Shown piece by piece: positions 34,609 through 42,116 of a stretch of DNA of 64,000 bases. The notes beneath the pieces were generated by a model. It did not search any database. It was given only the letters and a program-made list of their open reading frames with translations, and was not told the origin of the DNA. How positions within the stretch are numbered: position 1 is the stretch's first letter; every line of letters starts with the position of its first letter. A program made the translations under genes and the position numbers. This stretch comes from CSP1-5 sp964348275 (GTDB taxonomy: Bacteria > Methylomirabilota > Methylomirabilia > Methylomirabilales > CSP1-5): the NCBI GenBank assembly GCA_964348275.1, contig CAYGBT010000009.1, forward strand, positions 28,694-92,693, in the 5' to 3' direction.

Positions 34609-37140
34609 TCACTCGCCATCCGGTTCCCGCAACGCCACGACGGTGGCGCCGCTCCCCCCTTCGCTGATGTCGGCGAGGTGAAACCCCACCACCAGTGGAT
34701 GCTCTTTCAAAAACTTATGCAGCCCCTTCCGGAGCATCCCCGTCCCCTTGCCATGGATCACCCGGACTTGTCCTAGGCCCTCCATGAAGGCTGCATCCAG
34801 GTACTTCTCCAGTCGTCGCGATGCCTCTTCTACGGTACAACCGACCACATTGATTTCCGGGGAGATGGACTGAGCCCTCTCCACGAAGAGCGGCCTCTGG
34901 CCCCCCGGCCGTCCGGGAGAGGCTGCCGGGCTGAGCATCGAGACAGGCACGTGGACCCTGCCCACGTTGAGCTCTACCTCTACGGTCCCCTGAGCAGAGA
35001 CCGGCGTCAGAACCCGCCCTTGCCTCTCCAGCCCCGCGACGGTCACCCATTGTCCTGGTCCGACCCCGACGGCGATCGGGGAGCTGTCGGCTGCAGGGAC
35101 TCCGAGTGCCTCGACGTTCACCTTCAGCTCCTCGAACCGCCGGTGAAAAGCCCGGACCTCCTCCGGCCGTCTCCCCTGTTCTCGAAGCGCGCGAATGAGT
35201 CCCTCCCCTTGCTGCCGGAGTTCCGTCAGAAAGCGCCTTGCTTCTTCCTGTGCTCGTTGTTTGAGGTCCTTGACGGCTGCGCGAAGCCGCGCTACGAGTT
35301 CCTCGGCTTCCTTCCGGAGCGTCGAGGCCCACTGGACCTCCTCGTGAAGCTGAGACCTGAGACCCTCCACCCGTTGGCGGCTAGCCTCAAGGGCCTCCAG
35401 GAGGTCCTCGGTCCTTTGGTGCCCCATGGGGACGGTCTCTCGTGCTTTTTCTAAGATCCGCCGTGGCAGACCGAGGCGTCCGGCGATTTCGAGCCCGTAA
35501 CTTTTACCCGGAAGCCCCAGCCGGATGCGGTACTGCGGAGTCAGACTTTCCAAATCGAATTCGACACTCGCATTTTCCACACCGACGGTCAGTGCGGCAA
35601 ACGCCTTGACCGCCTCGAGATGCGTGGTGGCAATCACCGACGTCCCTCGCTCCCGGAGCGACTCAAGAATGGCGATACCCAGGGCCGCTCCCTCCGAGGG
35701 ATCGGTCCCGGCCCCGAGCTCATCGAGGAGGACCAGGGTCTCCGGTCCCGCATGGGCCAGGATCTTAACGACCTGACCCATGTGAGAAGAAAAAGTGCTC
35801 AGACTCTGCTCAATGCTCTGCTCATCCCCGATGTCGGCAAAGACATCCCGATAGTAGGGGACCTGGCTGTCTGGAGAAGCCGGGACCGGGAGGCCGGACA
35901 GGGTCATGAGGGTGAGAAGACCCGCGGTCTTTAGGGCCACCGTCTTTCCACCCGTATTCGGTCCGGTGATGACGAGTGCAGTGAACGCTCCGCCGACTTC
36001 AAGATCAATGGGCACCGCTGCCGGCCGAGGTCCGCCCCGGGCCTCCCCAGTGTCTTCTTCCATACTCAGTCCCCGCGGGGCGGGATCCAGCACGAGGAAG
36101 GGATGGCGAGCCCCCCGTAGAATGAGGCGGCGGTCCTGAGTCACCCCGGGAATCTCAGCCCGAAGGCGAACCGCCAAGCGTCCCCTAGCCATTAGATGGT
36201 CCAGATCGCCCAGAAGTTCCAGGAGTGCCTGGATGGTATCCGCTTCTCGCCTGACCTCAGTCGTAAGGGCCCGGAGGACTCTAGCGACCTCTTCCTCTTC
36301 TTGACGCGACAAGATCCGGAGCCGGTTGTTCATCTCGACGACCGGGCTCGGCTCCAGGAAAATGGTGAGCCCGCTCCCCGACTGATCCTGAATCACCCCC
36401 CGGATCTTGCCCTTCGCTGAGGATTTCACCGGGATCACGTATCGGTCATTGCGAAGGGTAATGATCGGCTCGGCCAGGGCCGTTTGGTAGCTCGGGGAGG
36501 TCAGATACCGTTCGAGCTTCTCGACGATGACCGCCCGGAGGTCGCGAAGCTCGTGCCGAACCCTTCGAAGCTCTGGGCTGGCCGCATCGGCCACCTCCGC
36601 CTCTGACGTAATGGCCTCCCCGATCACCGTGCAGAGGCGGTCCGGGACGAGGAGGCCGCTCGCCCGCTTCCACAGGAGGAGCACCCCAGCCTTCTCTCGC
36701 TGGAAAAACGTGCGGAGCCGACGGGCTGCCGCTAACGTCTCGGAAATCTGCCAGAGGGAGCGCGGATCGAGCGACGATCCCTCAATCCTCGCCCGGTTCA
36801 ACTGGGGACGGATATCGATCACCCCGCCGAAGGGAGGCTCCTCACCCCGTTCGAGGAGTCCTTTTGCCTCTCCTGCCTCGGCCAGGGCTTCTTGTACACG
36901 CTGCAGACTCTCTAGGGGGACGACTTCACACGCTCTCTCCCTGCCGAACGGAGTGACCGCCGCCGCCTCGAGAAAATCGAGGATGCCGGCAAACTCTAAC
37001 CCCGTGCGGGTCCGGTCATCCATTCCCTGGACCGCTCCAGGAAACGATCGAGGGACCCCGCGAGGGGTCCCTCGATCGTTCCTTTCTTTCCCGTGCCCCA
37101 TGGTGGTGGAGAAGCCTCCCACTCGGGCTGAATACGTCAT
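34609..37140 (-). CDS. mutS2: MutS2 with Smr nuclease domain
   Basis: MutS2 binds branched DNA (and, in some bacteria, collided ribosomes) and lacks the mismatch-recognition domain. It has the ATPase core with P-loop T-G-P-N-T-G-G-K-T, D-E-L-G-A-G-T-D-P and a downstream T-T-H, a long coiled coil (about 560-700), and a C-terminal Smr domain with V-I-H-G-K-G-T-G. The ATG at 37140 overlaps the yqeY stop as ATGA. Family similarity, however, starts only at the methionine encoded at 37023 (M-D-D-R-T-R-T-G-L-E-F), so the first 39 residues, which include a 17-bp-arm palindrome, may not be translated. Length 843 or 804. Confidence 0.93.
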   Translation of the reverse strand: MTYSARVGGFSTTMGHGKERNDRGTPRGVPRSFPGAVQGMDDRTRTGLEFAGILDFLEAAAVTPFGRERACEVVPLESLQRVQEALAEAGEAKGLLERGEEPPFGGVIDIRPQLNRARIEGSSLDPRSLWQISETLAAARRLRTFFQREKAGVLLLWKRASGLLVPDRLCTVIGEAITSEAEVADAASPELRRVRHELRDLRAVIVEKLERYLTSPSYQTALAEPIITLRNDRYVIPVKSSAKGKIRGVIQDQSGSGLTIFLEPSPVVEMNNRLRILSRQEEEEVARVLRALTTEVRREADTIQALLELLGDLDHLMARGRLAVRLRAEIPGVTQDRRLILRGARHPFLVLDPAPRGLSMEEDTGEARGGPRPAAVPIDLEVGGAFTALVITGPNTGGKTVALKTAGLLTLMTLSGLPVPASPDSQVPYYRDVFADIGDEQSIEQSLSTFSSHMGQVVKILAHAGPETLVLLDELGAGTDPSEGAALGIAILESLRERGTSVIATTHLEAVKAFAALTVGVENASVEFDLESLTPQYRIRLGLPGKSYGLEIAGRLGLPRRILEKARETVPMGHQRTEDLLEALEASRQRVEGLRSQLHEEVQWASTLRKEAEELVARLRAAVKDLKQRAQEEARRFLTELRQQGEGLIRALREQGRRPEEVRAFHRRFEELKVNVEALGVPAADSSPIAVGVGPGQWVTVAGLERQGRVLTPVSAQGTVEVELNVGRVHVPVSMLSPAASPGRPGGQRPLFVERAQSISPEINVVGCTVEEASRRLEKYLDAAFMEGLGQVRVIHGKGTGMLRKGLHKFLKEHPLVVGFHLADISEGGSGATVVALREPDGE
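37043..37080. repeat. Perfect 17-bp-arm inverted repeat at the mutS2 5' end
   Basis: AACGATCGAGGGACCCC (37043-37059) and GGGGTCCCTCGATCGTT (37064-37080) are perfect inverted arms around the loop GCGA. A second small hairpin (CCTGGA/TCCAGG) lies next to it. The arms are too long and exact to be chance. It could be a terminator/attenuator after yqeY, an RNase processing site or a mobile palindrome. Confidence 0.75.
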
Positions 37141-37589
37141 CCTCCCCCCGAAAGCTCCTGCCTCACGAGGCGGCTGACCTCGCTTCCGTCAGCCCGCCCG
37201 GCCACTTGAGGCATCAGAGAAGCCATAACCTTTCCCATGTCCTTAACCGAGCTAGCCCCCGTAGCGGCAATGGTCTCCCTCACCTTGGCCAGGAGTTCCT
37301 CGGGGGTCATCGCCTTGGGGAGGAAGCACAAGAGCACTTCAAGCTCCGCCGTTTCTTTGCGGACGAGATCCTCCCGCCCTCCTTCACGGAATTGCCCGAT
37401 GGCTTCTCGCCGCTGCTGACATTCTTTGACGATGAGCTGAAGGATTTCGGGCTCGGTTAAGTGTCCCCGCTTTTCCACCTCGCGATTCTTGACGGCGGAC
37501 AGCAGTAGACGGAGGGTCGAAGCCTCCACCTTCCGGCCGGCCTTCAAGGCCTCCCGAAGATCTTGGTGGAGGCGCGTTGTGAAATCCAT
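37137..37589 (-). CDS. yqeY: GatB/YqeY domain protein
   Basis: The 150 residues match the YqeY family, related to the tail domain of the tRNA amidotransferase GatB. The beginning (L-x-x-D-L-R-E-A-L-K-A-G-x-x-x-x-x-x-T-L-R-L-L-L-S-A-V-K-N-R-E-V-E) and the D-M-G-K-V-M-A segment are typical. Its role is not settled, though a link to tRNA metabolism is suspected. The rpsU-yqeY-mutS2/dnaG-rpoD order is widely conserved. It starts two bases after rpsU ends. Confidence 0.95.
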   Translation of the reverse strand: MDFTTRLHQDLREALKAGRKVEASTLRLLLSAVKNREVEKRGHLTEPEILQLIVKECQQRREAIGQFREGGREDLVRKETAELEVLLCFLPKAMTPEELLAKVRETIAATGASSVKDMGKVMASLMPQVAGRADGSEVSRLVRQELSGGG

Positions 37590-37590
37590 C

Positions 37591-37788
37591 CTACTCCTGA
37601 ACCATTCGCATCTTCTTCAGCATCTTCTTCCGGGCCGCGAGAGCTTTCTTTTTCCGGCGGACACTGGGTTTTTCATAATGCTGTCGCTTCCGCATCTCGG
37701 AGAGCACCCCAGACTTCTCCACTTGCTTCTTAAAGCGTCTCAGCGCACTCTCAAAGCTCTCGTCCTCCCGGACGAGTATGGTAGTCAC
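37591..37788 (-). CDS. rpsU: 30S ribosomal protein S21
   Basis: A 65-residue, very basic protein. The pattern R-x-x-E-S-F-E-x-A-L-R-R-F-K-K-x-V-E-K-S-G and the R-R-K-K-K-x-A tail are diagnostic for S21. It assists translation initiation by helping 16S rRNA pair with the ribosome-binding site. It is the first gene of the macromolecular-synthesis unit, and a near-consensus promoter lies about 80 bases upstream. Confidence 0.97.
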   Translation of the reverse strand: MTTILVREDESFESALRRFKKQVEKSGVLSEMRKRQHYEKPSVRRKKKALAARKKMLKKMRMVQE

Positions 37789-37872
37789 CCCTCACACCCC
37801 CTTACCAACCTATTGATTTTTACGATAGATCCTATAGATATACCAATTGCATATCGGAAGGATTGCCCTGTT

Positions 37873-37901
37873 ACATTAAATCATCCTGGCCATTCTGTCA
37901 A
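37873..37901 (-). promoter_or_regulatory. Promoter of the rpsU-yqeY-mutS2-dnaG-rpoD unit
   Basis: On the minus strand TTGACA (37901-37896), a 17-base spacer and TAATGT (37878-37873). The -35 box overlaps the hisIE stop codon. The ~75-base AT-rich leader before rpsU contrasts with the GC-rich surroundings. Confidence 0.65.
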
Positions 37902-38617
37902 TGCCTTTTCCGTGCCTTTTTTCCCCTTTTTTTGTATTCCGTCTTCTTTTTCCCTACGCGCCCCTCAAACTCTCTCCACAGTTGATTCAAGGAGATACCA
38001 CGTGCCCCGAGAAGGACCAGGGTGTGAAACCACAGATCGACCACTTCATAGATGATGTCCTGCCGCCGCCCCCGCTTGACGCTCAACAGGATTTCAGACG
38101 CCTCTTCAGTGATCTTCCTCAGGATCTGATCCTCCCCCTTCTGGAAGAGCGAGCTCACGTAGGATCCTGGGGGGCGCTTCTTCTTCCGCTCTAGAATGGT
38201 CCGATACACTGCATCGAGAACCTGGGAGGAATGCCCATAGACCGCCTCAGGGTGAAAGACCTGCTGGGTGACCGGGGCGGAGGAGGTGAGGTTCTTTCGG
38301 ACGCGCCGGAAGAAACACGACCGATAGCCGAGATGGCAGGCAGCCACCTGCTGCTCTACCTGGAGGAGAAGGGCGTCGCCGTCACAGTCGAGGCGGATTT
38401 CTCCGACCCGCTGCACATGCCCTGACTCTTCCCCCTTCTTCCAAAGCCGACGCCGAGACCGGCTGTAGTAGTGCGCAAAGCCAGTTTTCAGGGTCTTCCG
38501 GAGCGCCTCCCGGTTCATATAGGCCACCATCAAGACGTGGCCCGTCCGGGCATCCTGGGCGATGGCCGGAATGAGACCCTTACTGTCAAATTTAACCTTG
38601 GCGGGGACTTTCGCCAC
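37898..38617 (-). CDS. hisIE: Bifunctional phosphoribosyl-AMP cyclohydrolase / phosphoribosyl-ATP pyrophosphatase
   Basis: This fusion carries out steps 2 and 3 of histidine synthesis. The N-terminal HisI half has A-x-M-N-x-E-A-L, Y-Y-S-R-S-R-x-x-L-W-K-K-G-E-E-S-G-H-V-Q and the D-C-D-G-D-A-L-L zinc region with downstream cysteines (C-H-x-G-x-x-S-C-F). The C-terminal HisE half has S-Y-V-S-S-L-F-x-K-G-E-D-Q-I-L-R-K-I-x-E-E-A-S-E. The GTG at 38617 is preferred because a G-rich ribosome-binding site lies six to seven bases upstream; a GTG at 38638 falls into repeat-like sequence. It is the last his gene of the cluster and ends in a lysine/arginine-rich tail. Confidence 0.93.
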   Translation of the reverse strand: MAKVPAKVKFDSKGLIPAIAQDARTGHVLMVAYMNREALRKTLKTGFAHYYSRSRRRLWKKGEESGHVQRVGEIRLDCDGDALLLQVEQQVAACHLGYRSCFFRRVRKNLTSSAPVTQQVFHPEAVYGHSSQVLDAVYRTILERKKKRPPGSYVSSLFQKGEDQILRKITEEASEILLSVKRGRRQDIIYEVVDLWFHTLVLLGARGISLNQLWREFEGRVGKKKTEYKKRGKKARKRH

Positions 38618-38952
38618 ATTCACCCCCCTCTGCTTCACAGTTCACGGCTCACGCTTGAGGGTCCGATGTCAGAGGTCGCGAAGAGCGAGGAGGGGGTTCC
38701 TTCCGAGGCAGGCGACATCTGGCTTGCGTCTTCGAAGGAGTCCGGAGTCCTTCGGACAGGCCGGGGTCCCGCCGCCGAAGCGCAGCGCAGGCGGGGGTGG
38801 CCCGCACTAGCGAATGACATCGCCTGATCGTGCGTAACGATGCCTCTGCGCATCAAGTCCTCGGAGAATTATGGCGCCGCCGAGGAAGGTCCCGCTGAGC
38901 TCTTGGCTGTCGGTTGTCGGTCATCGAGTAACGGTCGTCGGTCACCGGGGCC
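38618..38952. other. 335-base gene-free spacer between hisF and hisIE
   Basis: The spacer holds heptamer-type words at 38635-38676 (tcacagt, tcacggc, tcacgct) and six clear heptamers at 38905-38946 (ggctgtc/ggttgtc/ggtcatc type). In between, CGAAGGA/TCCTTCG around 38733-38755 can form a hairpin. I see no coding frame. Unusual for a gap within an otherwise tight his operon. Confidence 0.55.
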
Positions 38953-39822
38953 TTAAAGGCGTACCGGGATGCCCCGTTCTTTCAGGTACGCCTTGGCTTC
39001 GCCAACGGAGATCTCGCGGAAGTGAAAGATGGAGGCAGCGAGTGCCGCATCCGCCTTGCCATGAGCAAAGGCCTCGAACAGATGCGCCATTGTCCCGGCT
39101 CCCCCGGAAGCGATCACCGGCACCCCCAGGCGCTCGGCGACCGACCGAGTCAGTTCCAAATCATACCCGTCCCGTGTTCCATCGCGGTCCATGCTGGTCA
39201 GTAGAATTTCCCCCGATCCCAACGCCACCCCTTGCTCCGCCCAACTCACCGCATCGAGACCGGTCGGCGTCCGACCACCGTGAATATACACCTCCCACGA
39301 CAGTCCGAGGTCCGACGTCGGAGGTCCGACGTCGGAGGACCGAGGTCCGAGCTCTGAGATCCGAGGATCGGTATCTAACGGTTTCATACTCGACTTCGCA
39401 CTTCGGACTTCGGACTTCGCACATCTCTTGGCATCGATGGCAAGGACAATGCACTGGCTTCCGAACCGTTCTGCCGCCTCTCGAATCAGCTGCGGGTTTT
39501 GCACCGCTGCCGTGTTGAGGGAAACCTTATCGGCCCCCGCCAGGAGAAGAGCACGGATATCCTCTGCGTCCCGGACACCGCCTCCCACGGTGAGCGGGGT
39601 GAAGGCCCGCTCTGCGGTTTTTTCGACCACGCCAATCAGGATCTTCCTGCGCTCAGCCGATGCGGTGATGTCGAGGAACACCAGCTCATCTGCCCCTTCC
39701 TGATCGTATCGCTCCGCAACTTCAGCCGGATCTCCCGCGTCTCGAAGATCCACGAACCGGGTCCCTTTGACCACACGGCCATCCTTGACATCCAAGCAGG
39801 GGATGATCCGCCTCGCTAACAT
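38953..39822 (-). CDS. hisF: Imidazole glycerol phosphate synthase, cyclase subunit, with a repeat-derived insertion
   Basis: HisF joins with HisH to make imidazole glycerol phosphate and AICAR. The (beta-alpha)8 barrel is recognisable (I-I-P-C-L-D-V-K-D-G-R-V-V-K-G with catalytic Asp11 at the start; A-I-D-A-K-R near 128-133; L-L-T-S-M-D-R-D-G-T near 207-216; A-S-G-G-A-G). At 289 residues it is about 35 longer than usual. The extra residues, roughly 134-175 (R-C-A-K-S-E-V-R-S to D-L-G-L-S), fall between A-I-D-A-K-R and W-E-V-Y and are encoded by 18 heptamer repeat units at 39301-39426. The ATG overlaps the hisA stop by seven bases. Confidence 0.93.
   Translation of the reverse strand: MLARRIIPCLDVKDGRVVKGTRFVDLRDAGDPAEVAERYDQEGADELVFLDITASAERRKILIGVVEKTAERAFTPLTVGGGVRDAEDIRALLLAGADKVSLNTAAVQNPQLIREAAERFGSQCIVLAIDAKRCAKSEVRSAKSSMKPLDTDPRISELGPRSSDVGPPTSDLGLSWEVYIHGGRTPTGLDAVSWAEQGVALGSGEILLTSMDRDGTRDGYDLELTRSVAERLGVPVIASGGAGTMAHLFEAFAHGKADAALAASIFHFREISVGEAKAYLKERGIPVRL
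39301..39426. repeat. Heptamer-period array inside hisF (18 units, 126 bp)
   Basis: The sequence divides exactly into 18 heptamers, including several aggtccg/acgtcgg units on the left and four gacttcg/cacttcg units on the right; the two ends are inverted copies. Because 126 is a multiple of both 7 and 3, the reading frame of hisF is kept. No stop codon occurs in the hisF frame. Confidence 0.8.
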
Positions 39823-40550
39823 TGATGAAGCGTCTCCGTCGCCGCCCGGATAGCCGCTTCGAGCTCGACCGCGCCGCTGTAAAGGGCCTTTCCGAGGATG
39901 GCACCCGCCACACCTCTGATGGAGCGGAGCCGCCGAATATCTTCCAAGCGGGCAATCCCCCCGGAGGCGAGGACCGGGTGACGACTTATCTTGACCGTCA
40001 CTTCCAGCCCCTCAAAATTGGGTCCCTCCAATGTCCCGTCCTTCAGGATGTCGGTGTAGAGGATCGCACCCAACTCCAGCGACGCCACCCTCTCGACCAC
40101 CTCCGTCACCGAACAGTCCGAGAGCTCACGCCACCCCTTGACCGCCACCCTCCCTTCCTTGGCATCGAGAGCGAGGACGATCCGCCGCGGATAGGCCGCG
40201 CAGACCTCTTCCAGAAAATCCGGGTCCTGGATGGCGGTGGTCCCGACAACGGCCATGGCGACTCCCGCGTCAAACACCGCTTCAACCGATTCCCGGGTTC
40301 TCAGGCCACCGCCCGCCTGGACCGGAATCTTGACCGCCCGCGCAACCCTCTCTATCAGAGAGCCGTGTTTAGGGGTTCCGGCAAACGCTCCGTCCAGGTC
40401 AACCACATGCAGACGCGGCGCCCCTCTGGCTTCCCACACCCTGGCGACCGCCACCGGATCCTCCGCATACACCATCTCTCGGCTCGGATCCCCTTGGGTC
40501 AGGCGGACTGCTTTACCATTCTTGACATCGATGGCGGGGATGACCAACAC
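39816..40550 (-). CDS. hisA: Phosphoribosylformimino-AICAR ribotide isomerase
   Basis: HisA isomerises ProFAR to PRFAR, step 4 of histidine synthesis. The 244-residue barrel has the start I-P-A-I-D-V-K-N-G-K-A-V-R-L with catalytic Asp8, Q-G-D-P, V-V-D-L-D-G-A-F near 50, Q-A-G-G-G-L-R near 78, catalytic Asp in Y-T-D-I-L-K-D-G-T near 165-175, and A-S-G-G near 197. Length is normal and no insertion is seen, unlike its relative hisF. Confidence 0.96.
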   Translation of the reverse strand: MLVIPAIDVKNGKAVRLTQGDPSREMVYAEDPVAVARVWEARGAPRLHVVDLDGAFAGTPKHGSLIERVARAVKIPVQAGGGLRTRESVEAVFDAGVAMAVVGTTAIQDPDFLEEVCAAYPRRIVLALDAKEGRVAVKGWRELSDCSVTEVVERVASLELGAILYTDILKDGTLEGPNFEGLEVTVKISRHPVLASGGIARLEDIRRLRSIRGVAGAILGKALYSGAVELEAAIRAATETLHQC

Positions 40551-40565
40551 TCGAACGGCTCCTCC

Positions 40566-40747
40566 GCTGTCAGCAATCAGTTTAAGGCTAGCTATCAGCC
40601 GTCAGCAATCAGCAAATATTAGCTACCAGCAGTCAACAATCGGCTCCCAGCTATTAGACTCCTTTGAGTCGAGAGATCAAATCCTTTAAGCTTCTCATGG
40701 CTGACAGCTGCCAACTTACTGACCCCTGACAGCTGACTGCGACAGCT
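40566..40747. repeat. Heptamer-period array filling the hisA-hisH gap (26 units)
   Basis: The array occupies essentially the whole spacer. Left units are of the gtcagca/atcagca type and right units are ggctgac/tgacagc/gacagct, again inverted arms around a less regular middle. The last unit ends one base before the hisH stop codon. Confidence 0.7.
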
Positions 40748-41392
40748 CTACCTTTGGGCCAGTCTGCCAAAATTGGCAAGCAGCTGAAGGCCCAGCCTTT
40801 GGCTCTTCTCAGGATGAAACTGGGTAGCGAAGAGGTTATCCCGCCAGATCATGGAGGTGAAAGAGATTCCGTATTCGGTGACGCCGGCTATGACGCCCTT
40901 CTCCTCCGGTTCCACGTAGTAGGAGTGAACGAAGTAGAAGTAGGAGCCGTCCGGGATCCCCTCCATAATCGGTACCTCTTTGCTTAGGTGTACCCGGTTC
41001 CACCCCATATGCGGAACCTTCAGCCGTGATGACCGATGACCGATGGCCGATGACGGGAAGGCCTCGGGAAAGCGACGGACTCGACCCGGGAGAAGATCAA
41101 GGCCCTTATGGAGGCCAAACTCCTCGCTCTCAGAAAAGAGGAAATGGAGGCCAAGGCAGATTCCCAGGACTGGCTTCCCTGATTTGACCTCCCGGCGTAG
41201 AGGATCGAGGAACCCTGCCGTCTCTAATGTTGCAATCCCGTCGGCAAAGGCACCGACCCCCGGGAGGACGATTCCCGCCGCATCCGCAAGCCGCTGCGGT
41301 TCTTTGACCACGCACGCGGAGACCCCGACTTTCTCGAAACCTTTCTCCACGCTCCGGAGATTGGCGATCCCGCTATCGATAATCGCAATCAC
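40748..41392 (-). CDS. hisH: Imidazole glycerol phosphate synthase, glutaminase subunit
   Basis: HisH supplies ammonia to HisF. The class I glutamine amidotransferase triad is visible: Cys79 in L-G-I-C-L-G, and the C-terminal H-P-E-K-S histidine and glutamate. The 214 residues include an extra segment of about 13 (111-123, A-F-P-S-S-A-I-G-H-R-S-S-R) between R-F-P-E and L-K-V-P-H-M-G-W-N; the DNA there is a run of heptamers. The normal family is about 200 residues. The gene sits between two repeat-filled spacers. Confidence 0.94.
   Translation of the reverse strand: MIAIIDSGIANLRSVEKGFEKVGVSACVVKEPQRLADAAGIVLPGVGAFADGIATLETAGFLDPLRREVKSGKPVLGICLGLHFLFSESEEFGLHKGLDLLPGRVRRFPEAFPSSAIGHRSSRLKVPHMGWNRVHLSKEVPIMEGIPDGSYFYFVHSYYVEPEEKGVIAGVTEYGISFTSMIWRDNLFATQFHPEKSQRLGLQLLANFGRLAQR
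41023..41057. repeat. Short heptamer array inside hisH (5 units)
   Basis: Five consecutive 7-base units of the ccgatga type (for example gaccgat twice and ggccgat) coincide with the extra residues of HisH. Confidence 0.6.
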
Positions 41393-41404
41393 GTTAGTTT
41401 ACCG

Positions 41405-41495
41405 TTCTCGGTTCACAGTTCACAGGAAAGACTCGAAGGCGCCATGATCGCGGCTGGATACCGTGAACCGTGAACTGTCAACTGTGAACAAGCGG
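41405..41495. repeat. Heptamer-period array in the hisH-hisB gap (13 units)
   Basis: Thirteen units: ttcacag repeated on the left, ccgtgaa repeated and ctgtgaa on the right, with a spacer in the middle. The inverted arms CGGTTCACAGTTCACAG and CTGTCAACTGTGAA could form a hairpin in the his mRNA. Confidence 0.7.
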
Positions 41496-41497
41496 TG

Positions 41498-42085
41498 CTA
41501 GAGTTTCCCCTTTGTCGAAGGGATACCCTTGACTCGGAGATCCAGAGAGGCCGCCGCATCTAAGGCTCGGCCAGCCGCTTTGAAGACCGCCTCGGCCATA
41601 TGGTGTGTGTTTTCGCCGTACGGGATTCCGATGTGGAGATTTGCCTTCAGGGCCGTGGCGAAGGCCCGAAAGAACTCTTTCAGGAGGACAGAGTCAAACT
41701 CCCCGATCTTTCCTGTCAGTCCGTCAGCCCGATACGCCAGGTAGGGGCGACCACTCAAATCTACAGCAACCCAACCTAGCGCGTCGTCCATCGGCACCAC
41801 CGCCTGACCATAGCGCCGAATTCGAGCCCGGTTCCCCAGCGCTTGGGCAAAGGCCTCTCCAAGGGCCAACCCCACATCCTCCATCGTGTGGTGCGCGTCG
41901 ACCTCTAAATCGCCCTTGGCTCGAACCGCCAGGTTGAAGAGGCCGTGTTTGGCCAGTTGCGCAAGCATGTGATCAAAGAAGGGGAGACCCGTCGTGATCC
42001 GGTAGCTCCCCGCCCCATCGAGCTCGAGCTCCACGGACACATCGGTTTCGGTGGTTCGGCGACGAATGCGCGCCTTGCGAGGCAT
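41498..42085 (-). CDS. hisB: Imidazoleglycerol-phosphate dehydratase
   Basis: HisB removes water from imidazole glycerol phosphate. The 195 residues carry the two metal-binding histidine motifs, D-A-H-H-T-M-E-D near 63-70 and G-x-N-T-H-H-M-A-E near 161-169, and F-F-D-H-M-L near 36. The ATG at 42085 gives the usual length and follows AAGGAA at eight bases; the frame continues upstream without family similarity. It is the monofunctional form, without the phosphatase domain. Confidence 0.96.
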   Translation of the reverse strand: MPRKARIRRRTTETDVSVELELDGAGSYRITTGLPFFDHMLAQLAKHGLFNLAVRAKGDLEVDAHHTMEDVGLALGEAFAQALGNRARIRRYGQAVVPMDDALGWVAVDLSGRPYLAYRADGLTGKIGEFDSVLLKEFFRAFATALKANLHIGIPYGENTHHMAEAVFKAAGRALDAAASLDLRVKGIPSTKGKL

Positions 42086-42116
42086 GCGTCTTTCCTTGGC
42101 CCTCAAGGCCCTCCCT

